This document shows, one piece after another, positions 46,090-57,500 of a stretch of 64,000 nucleotides of DNA. The stretch covers positions 56,937 through 120,936 of the forward strand of contig JASANG010003883.1 of the NCBI GenBank assembly GCA_030248215.1. Direction: 5' to 3'. The notes beneath the pieces are model-generated. The model had not been told where the DNA came from. It searched no databases and saw only the letters and a program-made list of their open reading frames with translations. A program made the position numbers and the translations under genes. The first letter of the stretch is position 1; the number at the start of each line of letters is the position of its first letter. The stretch comes from Enoplolaimus lenunculus. Its lineage: Eukaryota > Nematoda > Enoplea > Enoplida > Thoracostomopsidae.

Positions 46090-46383
46090 TGAAGACTTTG
46101 CAGGACCAGGACTCAATATAGTGCTTGTTTTATATTTTATTGACTGCTTTATTGTATGATGTATATTGTGTATCGTCAGTTTCTGTGAATATTGTTAGTA
46201 AAAAGTATTGCGTTATTTAGTATTCAGAGCAGTTGTTGTTTGGAACCGGTGGATGCGTAAGCTACCAAAAACTTACGTAATGTTTATTTAACATAAAATT
46301 TTGGGATAGTTTGACGCATCTGCGCCTGTTGATGAAAATACTCTATTACCAATAAAGCTTCACAGTTTTATGAGGTTAGACGG

Positions 46384-46707
46384 TAGGGTGCGACCGGAGG
46401 TGAAAAATACCGGAGCCGAAGGTCAACGAAACTTGCCGGAGCCGGAGGTGAGGCGAAATTTGATAGTAAAAATGACAGTTAGTTAGTTTCAGCCAATATA
46501 TGCAATATATTGTAAAGTTGTTTGGTTTATAGGCTCTTTCATGAAAATTGTTACGAAAGTAAAACGAAACGCGCTAAACAAATAAATTTTGGAAAATTGT
46601 GCAAAATTTTACTACCGAAATTGCCAGAACCTCCGGTTAAAATTCTACTGGAGCCGGAGGCCGGTTTTTTGCCGGAGCCGTAGGCAAACCTCCGGTTGTA
46701 CCCTGTT
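46384..46707. mobile_element. AGGGTGCGACCGGAGG MITE
   Basis: TAGGGTGCGACCGGAGGTGA at the left and AACCTCCGGTTGTACCCTG at the right are inverted. GCCGGAGG units are subterminal. Sister of the copy at 24627. Confidence 0.75.
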
Positions 46708-46736
46708 AGACGGTTAACGCACGTGCCAGATCATTC

Positions 46737-47084
46737 GGTCCATGTAAAGAACAGGGCCAGAATAGTATTATTAGCATATTTCTAAGCCTAAAGCCTAAGC
46801 CAAGTAAAAAATTAGTCTAAATCTTAACCCCTTCTCACATTGAGTTGCCTATAGGCAACTCAGCACTAAATCACCACAAGACGTGAGAGCCCCCTCGGGC
46901 TCGAGCGTCTAGCTCCTATAGCTGAGTGGTGATGGTATACGCCTCCCACTCCTGCCACTGGAGTTCGAATCCTAGCATAAAAGTAGGTCTCAGGGGAAAT
47001 AGAAAATATTCGTGTGAGAAAGGGTTAAGCTTACTCTTTTCTAGTCGCGCAGAAAAAGTTCCAACCCTGATCTTTACATGGGCC
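46737..47084. mobile_element. TTAGGC-type MITE split by the tRNA-like TIR element
   Basis: GGTCCATGTAAAGAACAGGG, a short CCTAAAGCCTAAGCC tract and TTAGTCTAAATCTTAA are followed by the insertion. The host resumes at TTAAGCTTACTCTTTTCTAG and ends CTTTACATGGGCC. A TTAA duplication flanks the insertion. Confidence 0.75.
46826..47027. mobile_element. TIR element carrying a tRNA-like unit, copy 2 (nested)
   Basis: CCCCTTCTCACATTGAG at the left and GTGTGAGAAAGGGTTAA at the right. Contains CACAAGACGTGAGAGCCC and the tRNA-like region with box A TAGCTGAGTGG and box B AGTTCGAATCC. Inserted at a TTAA site within a TTAGGC-type MITE; the TTAA duplication is visible and suggests piggyBac-like target choice (inference). 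Confidence 0.65.
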
Positions 47085-47747
47085 GATCGATCTAAGAGTT
47101 AGAGTTCCATAAACTTGCACTCATGTACATGATTGTAGTCATTTCGGCAAAAATTTAACAATACCACAGTTAAAAGCAAAGTCACATGTTCGTTTCTCAT
47201 CGCTCAAGTGTCATTTGATTTAAAATGGAAACCTTTGAATTAAAATTCTTCCAAAATCACTATGGAGATATTCGAGTCGAACAAAGCTGTATTTTGAACA
47301 AAAACAACATTTTGCAATTACAGTATTTATAATACTATATTAAGTTATTATATCCCCTTTGAATTTTATAGGCTTGTCGAAATTTGCTTTACCGGTTAGC
47401 TGGCCAATCATAATTGCCAGTCTTGTAGAAAAATCATTAATATTTATTAGTTTAATTTACAGAAATAGTTTAACTGTTTAAAATTAAGATCAATCTTAGT
47501 CAAAATTCTACTCTTAATAGTCTTAAATTATGATTTTGTTCTCAAATGTAGCGAGCGCCAGAACATTCTTTAAGAGAAATAAATTTATGTTTAAAAAGTT
47601 AAAGTTTTAAAACATCAGAATTTAAAACTGTGGAGTTTGCTGTTAGAAACCCAAAATCTAAAATATTTTGTCTCTAAGACACAATGTGGCAAAATTAGTT
47701 TGCAATTGAGTAGTTTTTTGGAAACTGTCTCGATAGGACATCCCGTG

Positions 47748-47890
47748 TAAAGTTCAGAGGCGGACCAATTTTCCGTGGGACTGCAATAGAGTAAGCTTAA
47801 GCTTTACACTAATTTTTTGCTTAGGTTTAGACTTTTATAGGCTTAGGAATCTGTTTACTGTGCTTACTAGTGTTACGGCCTGTGCTATGC
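47748..47890. mobile_element. TTAGGC-type MITE, degraded
   Basis: CGTGTAAAGTTCAGAGGCGG, AATAGAGTAAGCTTAAGC, TTGCTTAGG, and a decayed GGCCTGTGCTATGCATTG end. More loose GGCTTAAGCTTAGG words follow near 47990-48065. Confidence 0.5.
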
Positions 47891-48258
47891 ATTGTCCCTT
47901 GTTTTTGACGTAACTTTCTAAGACAATTCTGAACGTTTTATTGGATAGTGTCATTCAATGGTTTTCAGGCTTCAGTGATTTAGACTAACTTTTTGCTTAT
48001 ACGCTTAGGCCTATTCTTATGATTAGACGTAGGATCATTCTTATGGTTCGGCTTAAGCTTAGGAATATTGTAATATTGTTTGTGTAACGTTCTATATTTT
48101 GGACAAAGTTTGTTTACTGCCTACTTCGCATCGAGATGCTTTTACCAAATAAAAACCTATTTCCCATTGCAGAATTATTTGTTTGCTTGTTATATTTTCA
48201 TACGCAAAATTTCTTGCGTTTCCTATGGTTTCCAGCCTGTGAACTGCTTAAATATTTC

Positions 48259-48426
48259 GGCCCATGTATAGAACAGGGCCGGAACAGTAGTATAAGCATA
48301 TCCTTAAGTCTAAGCCTAAGCATAAAGCCTAATCCTAAGCCTAAACAAAAAAATTAGTCTAAAGCATAAACTGACTCTATTATAGCGCCTCCGGAAAACG
48401 ATCCAGCCCTGTTGTATACATGGGCC
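48259..48426. mobile_element. TTAGGC-type MITE copy
   Basis: GGCCCATGTATAGAACAGGG and CCCTGTTGTATACATGGGCC are near-perfect inverted ends. The interior carries AAGCCTAATCCTAAGCC. It ends about 130 bp before the start codon of the lectin gene. Confidence 0.85.
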
Positions 48427-48559
48427 AATTGGACCCGCTTGTATATATAAAATGTCGATAAATCGTTTGCTTTTATTTAAAATAGTGTTTTTAAAAGTTT
48501 AAACGAATATTTTGTGGAAAAACAAATGGTTTAATAAAAAGTACATTGACCAGATCACT

Positions 48560-51500
48560 ATGAGGCTTGTTTTCGGGCTCATATGGCTATCGCTTCAACT
48601 GGCACAATGGCCAACGGTCAATTGTAATGGTACGTTTTTACGCTGTCACGGTAAATAAAAAGTATATTGCGTACTGTAGTGACCCGAATAACAAACAGGA
48701 TTGATACTATTGTTCAATTATATTCTATTTGATTCAGATCAAAAGGACACACCTTTTATTACCACCACCTGATTATTCGGGCCCGTAGCCAAGGGGTGGA
48801 CAGCCAGCCCCCCCCCTGGAAAAATTTTGGCCCCTTTAGAAAATTTTCAACATTGCTTGTAAGTCATTGAAAACCCTTGAATACCCCTCCTGAAAATTTT
48901 TCAGTCCCCCCTAGCGAGGTGAGCTGGCTACGGGCCAGTGATTATTTTGGGCACTATATTCCTTTAGATGTAACAAAATTTTGATGGTTTTCAAGCTTTG
49001 CGTGAATTATTTTTGCTCGTGTAATTATTTCTGGTAAACTTACAGCCAATTGATAAGAAATATGTTTAAATTGCCCCCTCGTTAAAATATATACAACGCC
49101 TACATCTCAAAATTGCATAAGCGTTTAGTCAAAATTAGGTGCTAATCGCCGCTGGCGGGTACAAGGGGGGCGTCGCAGAACTTAAATTCCCAAATATGGA
49201 TCAGAATCGACATTTTGCGTTTACATTTTAGTTTTTAAAATTGCGTTTGGCTTCGCGCTCGCTTCGCTCGTCGACTCTTTCGGTATTGCATACTGACCGA
49301 CGTTTGCTCATAAGAAATATCTGGATCCGTCCAGTATTAATAATATTTGACGAATAATAGTTTGTGCAAGTGTTTAAAATTGAAAACAGCTTCATTGTTA
49401 ATAATCAAATTAACGGCGTTTAATAGCTTGGCCCATGTAAAGATGCGAGGCATAACGCGTTTCTGTGGGACTAGAAAAGAGTAAGCTTAATCTTTAGACT
49501 AAGTTTTTTTGCTTTTCTTAGGCTTAGGCTTAAGCTAAGGCTTAGGAATAAACTCATTCGTACACTTGGGTTTAGGCGTTAGGCTTAGGAATATGCTCAT
49601 TTTTACGCTTAGGCTTAGGCTTAGGTTTAGACTTAGGAATATGCTCATTTTTACGCTTAGGCTTAGGCTTAGACTTAGGAATATGCTCATTTTATACGCT
49701 TAGGCTTAGGCTTAGACTTAGGAATATGCTCATTTTTACGCTTAGGCTTAGGAATATGCTCATTATTACGCTTAGGCTTAGACTTAAGCTTAGGAATATG
49801 CTCATTTTTACGCTTAGGCTTAGACTTAGGCTTAGGAATATGCTTATAATACTGTTCCGCCCCTGTTTTTTTTACATTGGCCAATAGCGTCAATAAAACA
49901 ATTTTGCATCTAAATTTTGTTTTTTTTAGAAATATGCGACAGTCAAAACGGCTGGTTTCAGTTCACCGATTGTTGTTTTCAATTCGTAAAAGGAAATGCG
50001 GATTATGCAAGAGCGGCTGAGTGGTGTTACGCGTCTAGAAACGATTCGTATTTGGCAGTACCCGATAGTTGGCAAGAATTTAACTTTATGAAGATGACTT
50101 TTAGTGCATACGTCCAAAACGTTGGTACGTCCCAGTATCAATTGCACACACATCAACGGTGTATTATTATAAGATGCGATTATATGCAGCGTTGGGCTTT
50201 GGCCAAAATGCAACGGAAAAACGGATTTGTCGTTGTTTTCCATTTTGTTTTTAAAATGAGTTGAAAATGCGGAAAAAAATTTTTTACAAACATTTACTAG
50301 TTTTAGGAAATAGCTTGCGTAGCAGGAACAGAACGTTGCGGAATCTAGTAAAAATTCCGTTTTCCACACGCCTTCCATCCGGTCTGTGCTTTGTATAAGT
50401 GTCAATGGCGGTTATATAATTTGATTTTGTAATATCTGATACTATTATGTTTGGTGACAAAATAATAGTAAAACTTTAATCACATATCAACTATGTATAT
50501 ATCAAAATTTTATAACACATGATAAGCATATAAGTAGGCAGGATGTAACCGGAATTACAATTTACCGGATTCAGAATTTGAAAAAAATGCCGGAACCGGA
50601 AAGTTAAAAATGCGTGTCACCGAAAAACTCGTTTTTTGCTGTATTTTAGATTTTCATTATCCACGGAAGCGAAATCTACCTTCGACGGTTGAATTTTCGT
50701 TGATTGTCAAAGTTTTACTATTGATAGCTATTGTATATATTTTTTACGTCTTTTTAGTAAATGACTTAATTTTCACTAACTAATATTTAATACGGGACTT
50801 TTTAATGCCGGTAAAACCTTGCCGCAACCAAAACGTGAAAAAATGCCGAAACTGGAATTCTGATTACACCGTGTACATATAGTATGCACACACAACAAAA
50901 GTGTCATGAATTTACTTAGAAGTAGAGTTCAAGATGGCAATGTTCCATCAATCAAAAACCAAAATCCATGAATCCTATAACCAATAGTGGATAATGGTTT
51001 GAGCAAGAGTGTGCAATTGGGTACATTTTGTGTACAAAAGAATGTACCCGGCACGCGTTGCATTTTTCCCTCACCCCCTTGAACGCAGGAAATACTGTTG
51101 CGATACACAGTGTAACTATTGTCCGATTATATTCTTGGTTTAGGTTCAGCTGAGTTCCGTGTGCAGTTGACCCCCCCTAAATAAGGGGGGTATGGGCCAA
51201 GCGCAACGCGCGGTTGGTACTTTTTAAGCCACACGTATTTTTGGAAGATGCACGCTCGTATCATTGGCTCTTGGTAAAACCAAGAGTGTATGATCACTCT
51301 AAACAAGAGTGTGCAACTACCGAACATTGTTTGCACCGGTTGTCACCTCCTCTAAATAAGAGGGGGTTGGCCAAAAACGCAACACGTGCCGAGCACATTC
51401 TTATCTGCGCAGTATGTGTCCAGTTGCACACTCTTGTAAAGAGTCATTATCGGCTCTTGCTAAAACTAAGCTTTTTTGAGGCAACAGAAATTATGTCCGC

Positions 51501-54500
51501 TTAGTTATATCACGGTTTCACTGAATGCAAGCAGCAAAAACTCTTAGTATATACATCCAATCATATAGGAATTTATAATCTACACTGCAAAAAATGCTGA
51601 GTCAAGTTGACTCCATCCGAAATAGGCTTTTCCTGACTACATAAACAGAGTCAAAATTCGACTCCGCCATATTCAAATTGAGTCGAACATGACTCAGACG
51701 GAGTCGAATTTTGACTCAGTATTTAGCGACGCTACTGTATTGACCCGAATAAGAGGGGGTCCCCATTTTGAGTCCGAATCAATAGAAGTCCGTATCCCTA
51801 ATAAGAGTCCGTAAGCGGATAGGGTCCTTAAACCCTAATTAGAGTCCATAAATGTCAATTAACTCTAATTGTAGCGCATAAATGACTCCAGGACCAAACA
51901 ATTTGAGTTCAAAACTTTAAAGTGTACTTAAATTTTGAAAGTACATTCCAAAGTATAACCTTGTATTATCGCTCAAGCTATTGACACAAGACAAATACAC
52001 GTTTAATTCAACGGATAATTGCAGTACCCGATATATTTCAGTAACGAAGGGCGGCGCAGCGGGGGTTAAAAATAAATAACAGTCCATAACCGAATAACAA
52101 GGGGGGTGCCCTCTGGAGAGGCCAAATTAATATCAGTCCCCTCTTTATTCGGGTCACTACAGCAACGGTTCTGTTCTAAATTTATACCGATTTCACAACG
52201 CCCCGCTAGTGGTCTTTGAGAAAATTCAAACTTTAAAATTGTACACTTTAATATTTTTCCATTTCAGGATGGTTTTGGATTGGATTGTTTGAAAAATGGT
52301 CAAATACTGAACAACTGTATACGACAAACTGTGAATCGATAAAATATAGCATAACTATGGCAGACTGGGATGAGTGAGTATTTTTAAATTTAAAGTCAAA
52401 GAACATACCTAAAGATTAAAAGTTTAATTGAAAGTACATTCATTGTGATAAATGCACAACTTTGAGTAAAATGATTTATTTCATTGCAAATTCAAACCGA
52501 GAAACGCTCTTTTAAATCAGTACAGGCTTGTGACAGTAATATAGAATGTAACCCTTTCCCAACACGCCTATTTTCCATTTCGTTTGAGATGTAAATTTCA
52601 AGGTAACATTCACTCGCACTGGTAAATGGCGTTTACAATGACCACTGCACTATAGGAACTTGACGCTCGAGCCCAAAAGGGCTGTCACGTCTTGTGCAAA
52701 TATTGGACTGCGTATATACTTGTGTTAAAATTGTTAAAACACAGCTCACAGTGTCTGTATTGCTCGGTATATTATTTATCTTTAGTTGCTCATAGTAATA
52801 CTTTATGAGTGAAAGGGTTCAGTTGGCTATCAGCAATGACCAATGAAAACCATTGACGACGTTTTAACTCATGGCTACACGATTGAAAAGTAAAATATCG
52901 ACTTTAAGTCATGTCTCTACAACGAGATCATTGTTTTCAGTTCACAACACTGTGTTTATGCTAAAACAGATAGCAATAGGTTGAACGATCAATGGTGTGC
53001 CTGGACAACTGCTACGCATGGATTTATATGCGAGTACTGTCCAAGTAAGATGTCAAAATATGCCTAAGCAATTATTACTAGACACAACTTTACGTTAAAT
53101 ACTCATGCCCGCCAAACCTCCCAATTGGGAGCGCGGACGCTTGAAGTGCTCCAGCTTGGCAAACTAAAAATTTTTTGCTGACCGCGAAGTCATATAACGA
53201 AAACGTTTTATCGCAGCGCCTTGGGGCCCCCGTTTCGTATCTGTTTGGCGGCTCTACTATAGTAACGCCGGCCCCGGTATGCAGACTGAGATAACTCCAG
53301 CTTTTTGTCTCTAATCTTTGTATATATCCGATTAAGAATTATCATATATAGATCGGATTTAACAATCCAATTCGATGCTCATTTTGTTATTTAAATCACA
53401 TCTTTAGCTAATTGTAACCGCAAAGCAAGTGTATTATTTGGTGATTTTTGTTGAAAAAATATTCATTTTCACATCAAATCGCTTTTACAAAATGTTTCAG
53501 ATCGAACTCCAGTTTGTGTTCACTGTCCGCCGTTTATGTACGAACCGAGCGCTGGTTTGACAATTGGATATAACACAAATCAACCGCATGCAATTGGAAC
53601 TGTGGCAACGTTTACATGCGCTACCGGAATTAAATCTGGACAGGCGACAGCAACTTGTACATCGTCTGGATGGTCGGACTCGCTTCCTGAATGCAATCGT
53701 AAGTGTTGTTTAAATGGTTTTTTTATTGCAAATAGTACTAAATAGTAAAATGTGGCTGCAAATTTGCAATCCTAAAATGTTCCTCATTAAACTTTTAAAG
53801 AATGTGTTCTAATTTGCAAATATGCTGTCTGTTTTTATACCAGTCGTAGTGGGACTACATTTATTGAGCGAAGCTCGAACACACGTAAGCAATTAAGGTA
53901 ATATGCAAATTAGTTATTAGCTAACTATTCATATATCGGTTTTGGAGGTTTTTAATCAATTTCCTCAGATTACTCGCACCCCAAAAACCCTTCAGCCACC
54001 CTAATAATTATTGGAATAATTTAAAAAGTCCAAATTTTCTCTCGTCAATTAAGCAAATATGCAAATCATCTATTAGCTAACTGTTCGATAATCGCTTTTA
54101 AAGGTTTGTAGACAATTTATTCAGGTTCTTCGCACGTGAAAACCCATTATTGCTGAAATTAGATTGCTTGTAACCCTAATAATTAGTGAAACATTGTAAG
54201 AGCGCCTAATTTTGGCTTATCAATTATGCTTACATGCAAATTATCTATTAGCTAACTACTCAATTATCGGTTTTACACGTTTATAAACAAATTATTCAGA
54301 TTTCTCGCAACAAAAATCCTTCAGTAAACCTTAATAATTGTTGAAATAATTTAAAAAGTCCTAATTTTGTCTTGTCAATTAAGCTAATATGCAAATTAGC
54401 TATTAGCTAACTATTCAATTATCGGTTTTGGGAGGTTTGTAAACAATTTATTCAGATTCCTCGCACCCGAAAACCTTCAGTAAACCCTAATAATTAATGA

Positions 54501-57500
54501 AATAATTTAAATGGTCCTAGTTTTGTCTTGTCAATTAAGCTAATATGCAAATTAGCTATTAGCTAACTATTCAATTATCGGTTTTGGATGTTTGTAAACA
54601 GTCCTAATTTAGGCTTAAAAACTATGCTAATATGCAAATTATCTATTGCCTAACTGCTCAGTTATCGGTTTTGGTGGTTTTTAAACAGTCTACGCAGATT
54701 TCTCGCATCCAAAAACTCTTTAATGCTAAAATTAGATTGCTTCTAACTGTAATAATTAGGGAAATATTGTAGAAAGTCCTAATTTAGGCTTAATTAATTA
54801 TGCAAATTAGGCTGTAGCTAATAAGCGGCTAAAAATTTTAAAACCCCAATGCGAGGTTAACACCCCAGTATAATTGGCTTTCAAACAAAAAAAGTTTATC
54901 GAAATCGGTTCAGCCGTTCCTGAGATTCTTTTCGGACGGACAGACGGACAGACAGACGGACGGAAATCGAACTTTTGACCCCCAAGTACAAAATATAAAA
55001 CGCTTCGCGAAACTCCGAGGTCGCCCGAACAATATTTAGTCGCATTTCAGACACCTGACAGAAATGGATAGCTCAGCTTTAATACATCTACAACACTTCA
55101 GCTGAATAAAATGTTAAAAACGCTCACCTACCTAATGTATAGAACAGGTGTGACAATACTGTGATGGGTTACACTCTTACGCATTAACAGTTAACAGTAT
55201 AAGTATGTTTCTAAGTCTAAGCCTAAGCAAAAGTTAGTCTACAGCTTTAAGCTTACTCTATTGTAGTCGTACAACAACGTTCCGCCTCTGATCTTCTACA
55301 TAGGCTAAAAATTCGAAATTGTTTATGTATCAACCGCACATGACAACAGCACAAAACGTTTCCAACAGCTGGTTTGAGGTCAAGATTGACGAAACGAAAC
55401 CACTGGGAAGGGTCTGTGCCGGACCTAAATTAGTTCGACAGCCAGATGTGCTCTTTAATAGCGAAAAAACCTTGTGTGAGCGCTGCGAGAAACCAAACGT
55501 AATTTTTTGTGCTAAAAGTTGAATATTTAAAAAAGTTTGATTTTGTATCGAGTTTAAGCGCTCAATATGGCGCTGGCATAGGCGACTTCGGTGACTTGGT
55601 GTCGCCAGTGTCCAAAAAAAAACACCGCAAACGAACCGAATGATGTTTGTATATAATTGTTTTAGCTCCGTTATGTGACACTGCAAATCAATGGCACGAA
55701 TACAATGGTTGTTGTTATCATTTTGATACGACTGTGGTCGACTTTTACCAAGCACATGACAGCTGCCGAACGATCAGAAGTGATTCGTATCTTGCCGTTT
55801 TACGCGATAACGCAGAAATCGATTTCGCGCGCAATATTTACAAAAATGTTTATAACGCATACGGTAAGCCAGCCCAAAAGTTGAGATAAAGACTCTTTTA
55901 TAGACGAGTATTGCGCCTATTAATGGCGTTTTTTTTGCGACACCAAAATGTACCCAGCACGCGTTGCGTTTTTCTGGCACTGATACTCACACATTATTAG
56001 GATTTGGTAAACGATCAACGCTCAGGCTCAGGTATAATTTTTCGTAAGTCTAGGGGTGGCGTTTTGTCGCGTGGCGATAGACGGCATAGCACATCAAAAA
56101 TATTTTGTGTACAAATTGATATGCAGTTTCATGCGGTTATAAAAGTGCGTTGTAGTACGATGCCGGATGGCGACGGACATCATCAAAAGTATAGCTCCAT
56201 ACCCTAAGTCTCAAGGAAAAACGTAACAAGAGCGTGCAATTGGGTACATCCTGTGCAGGAAGAATGTACCCTGCGCGCATTACGAGTCTTGCTCATCCAG
56301 TTTTAGTTATTGGGCGCTGAGAGAACATATGCGATACAAGCACGCGCTGGTACCTTGTGTGCCATTTAAAACAAGTAAGTTGCAAACTCTTGTAGTGGCC
56401 CAGCATTATCCACTCTTGATTTTAACAAGAGTAATCATTCTTAATAGCTAAGATTTGTTTTTTGCCATTCAAAAACAAGTAAGGTGCATACTCTTTGTAA
56501 CACAGCGAACTGAAATACCGTCGGCCGAAACGTTTTCCTAAAGGTCGAGGTTACCAGAGCAAGCAACAAATCCTGTATTTATTAATAGAAAAATAGCACA
56601 AGATGCACGACAAATGAATTAAAGTTACATTGTTCGCACGCCCAAAATGGAATACCTGCACAGCGCAGAAACCTAGAAAAATTGCAATATTCTTAGCTCA
56701 AAATTAAAAGGTATTGACACCGAAAAATGAAATAAAATGTAAAATTACGTTACCTTAACAGGTTCAATCCAATTAAACCACTTTATAAGCATGTTCTGTA
56801 ATAATATATTCTTGCTCAAAAATGTGGGAACTCTACTTCCTTAGGCAATCACACTAGCCTAACTGAAGTCTTTTAGGCTAGTAAAATTCAACAATAAAAT
56901 ATGTCAAACTCCTCCGAGATACAATCTACGATAATTACCAATTGCCAATTTTAAGGTCAGAAAATATGCAAAATAATGCATGAGCCACATTAACTTGAGC
57001 CCGCCTTCTGGAAAATTAATAGTGCAATTTACTACTACCGTTTGTGAAACACACTGTTTTAGCCAATTGTTAAAATTTATAAACAGTATTGGGAAATTGA
57101 AAAAGTGATAAATTAAAATTGTTAAATTAATTTAAGATTTTCTATTCTTGTTTCTATTAGAAAATTAGATTTTTCAATTTCAAATTGGAGATTTGGCATT
57201 CTCGCATTCCACAACGCGGGCGAAAGTCAAAGTGGCTCATGCATAATCGTTGCGCTGGAAGAGAAAAATTGCGCAACGCTTTTTGGAAATAAATTAAGTA
57301 TTTAAACAATCCAAGTAAGTACCTCCTAGGCTTGGTATAATTGTCACAACAACGAAGTCTCACTAAAACAGACTTGTTGGCTAACAATAACGGTGCTCTG
57401 GATTTTCAATTCCCAAGCAAATTTTTCACAAAATTCATTTTACCAGCCAATTCTAAACCAAAACGTAACATAGTCAGGCTGAAAAATTTCTCGCCTACAA

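Noticed and set aside
49687-49893. Lys/Pro-rich minus-strand frame (repeated PKPKRKNEHIPK)
   Set aside because: It is the translation of the TTAGGC/ATATGCTCATT array inside a MITE; other TTAGGC copies give the same artefact.
49926-50405. 159-codon minus-strand frame
   Set aside because: Antisense of lectin exon 2 and its intron; the plus-strand exon has clear domain residues and splice sites.
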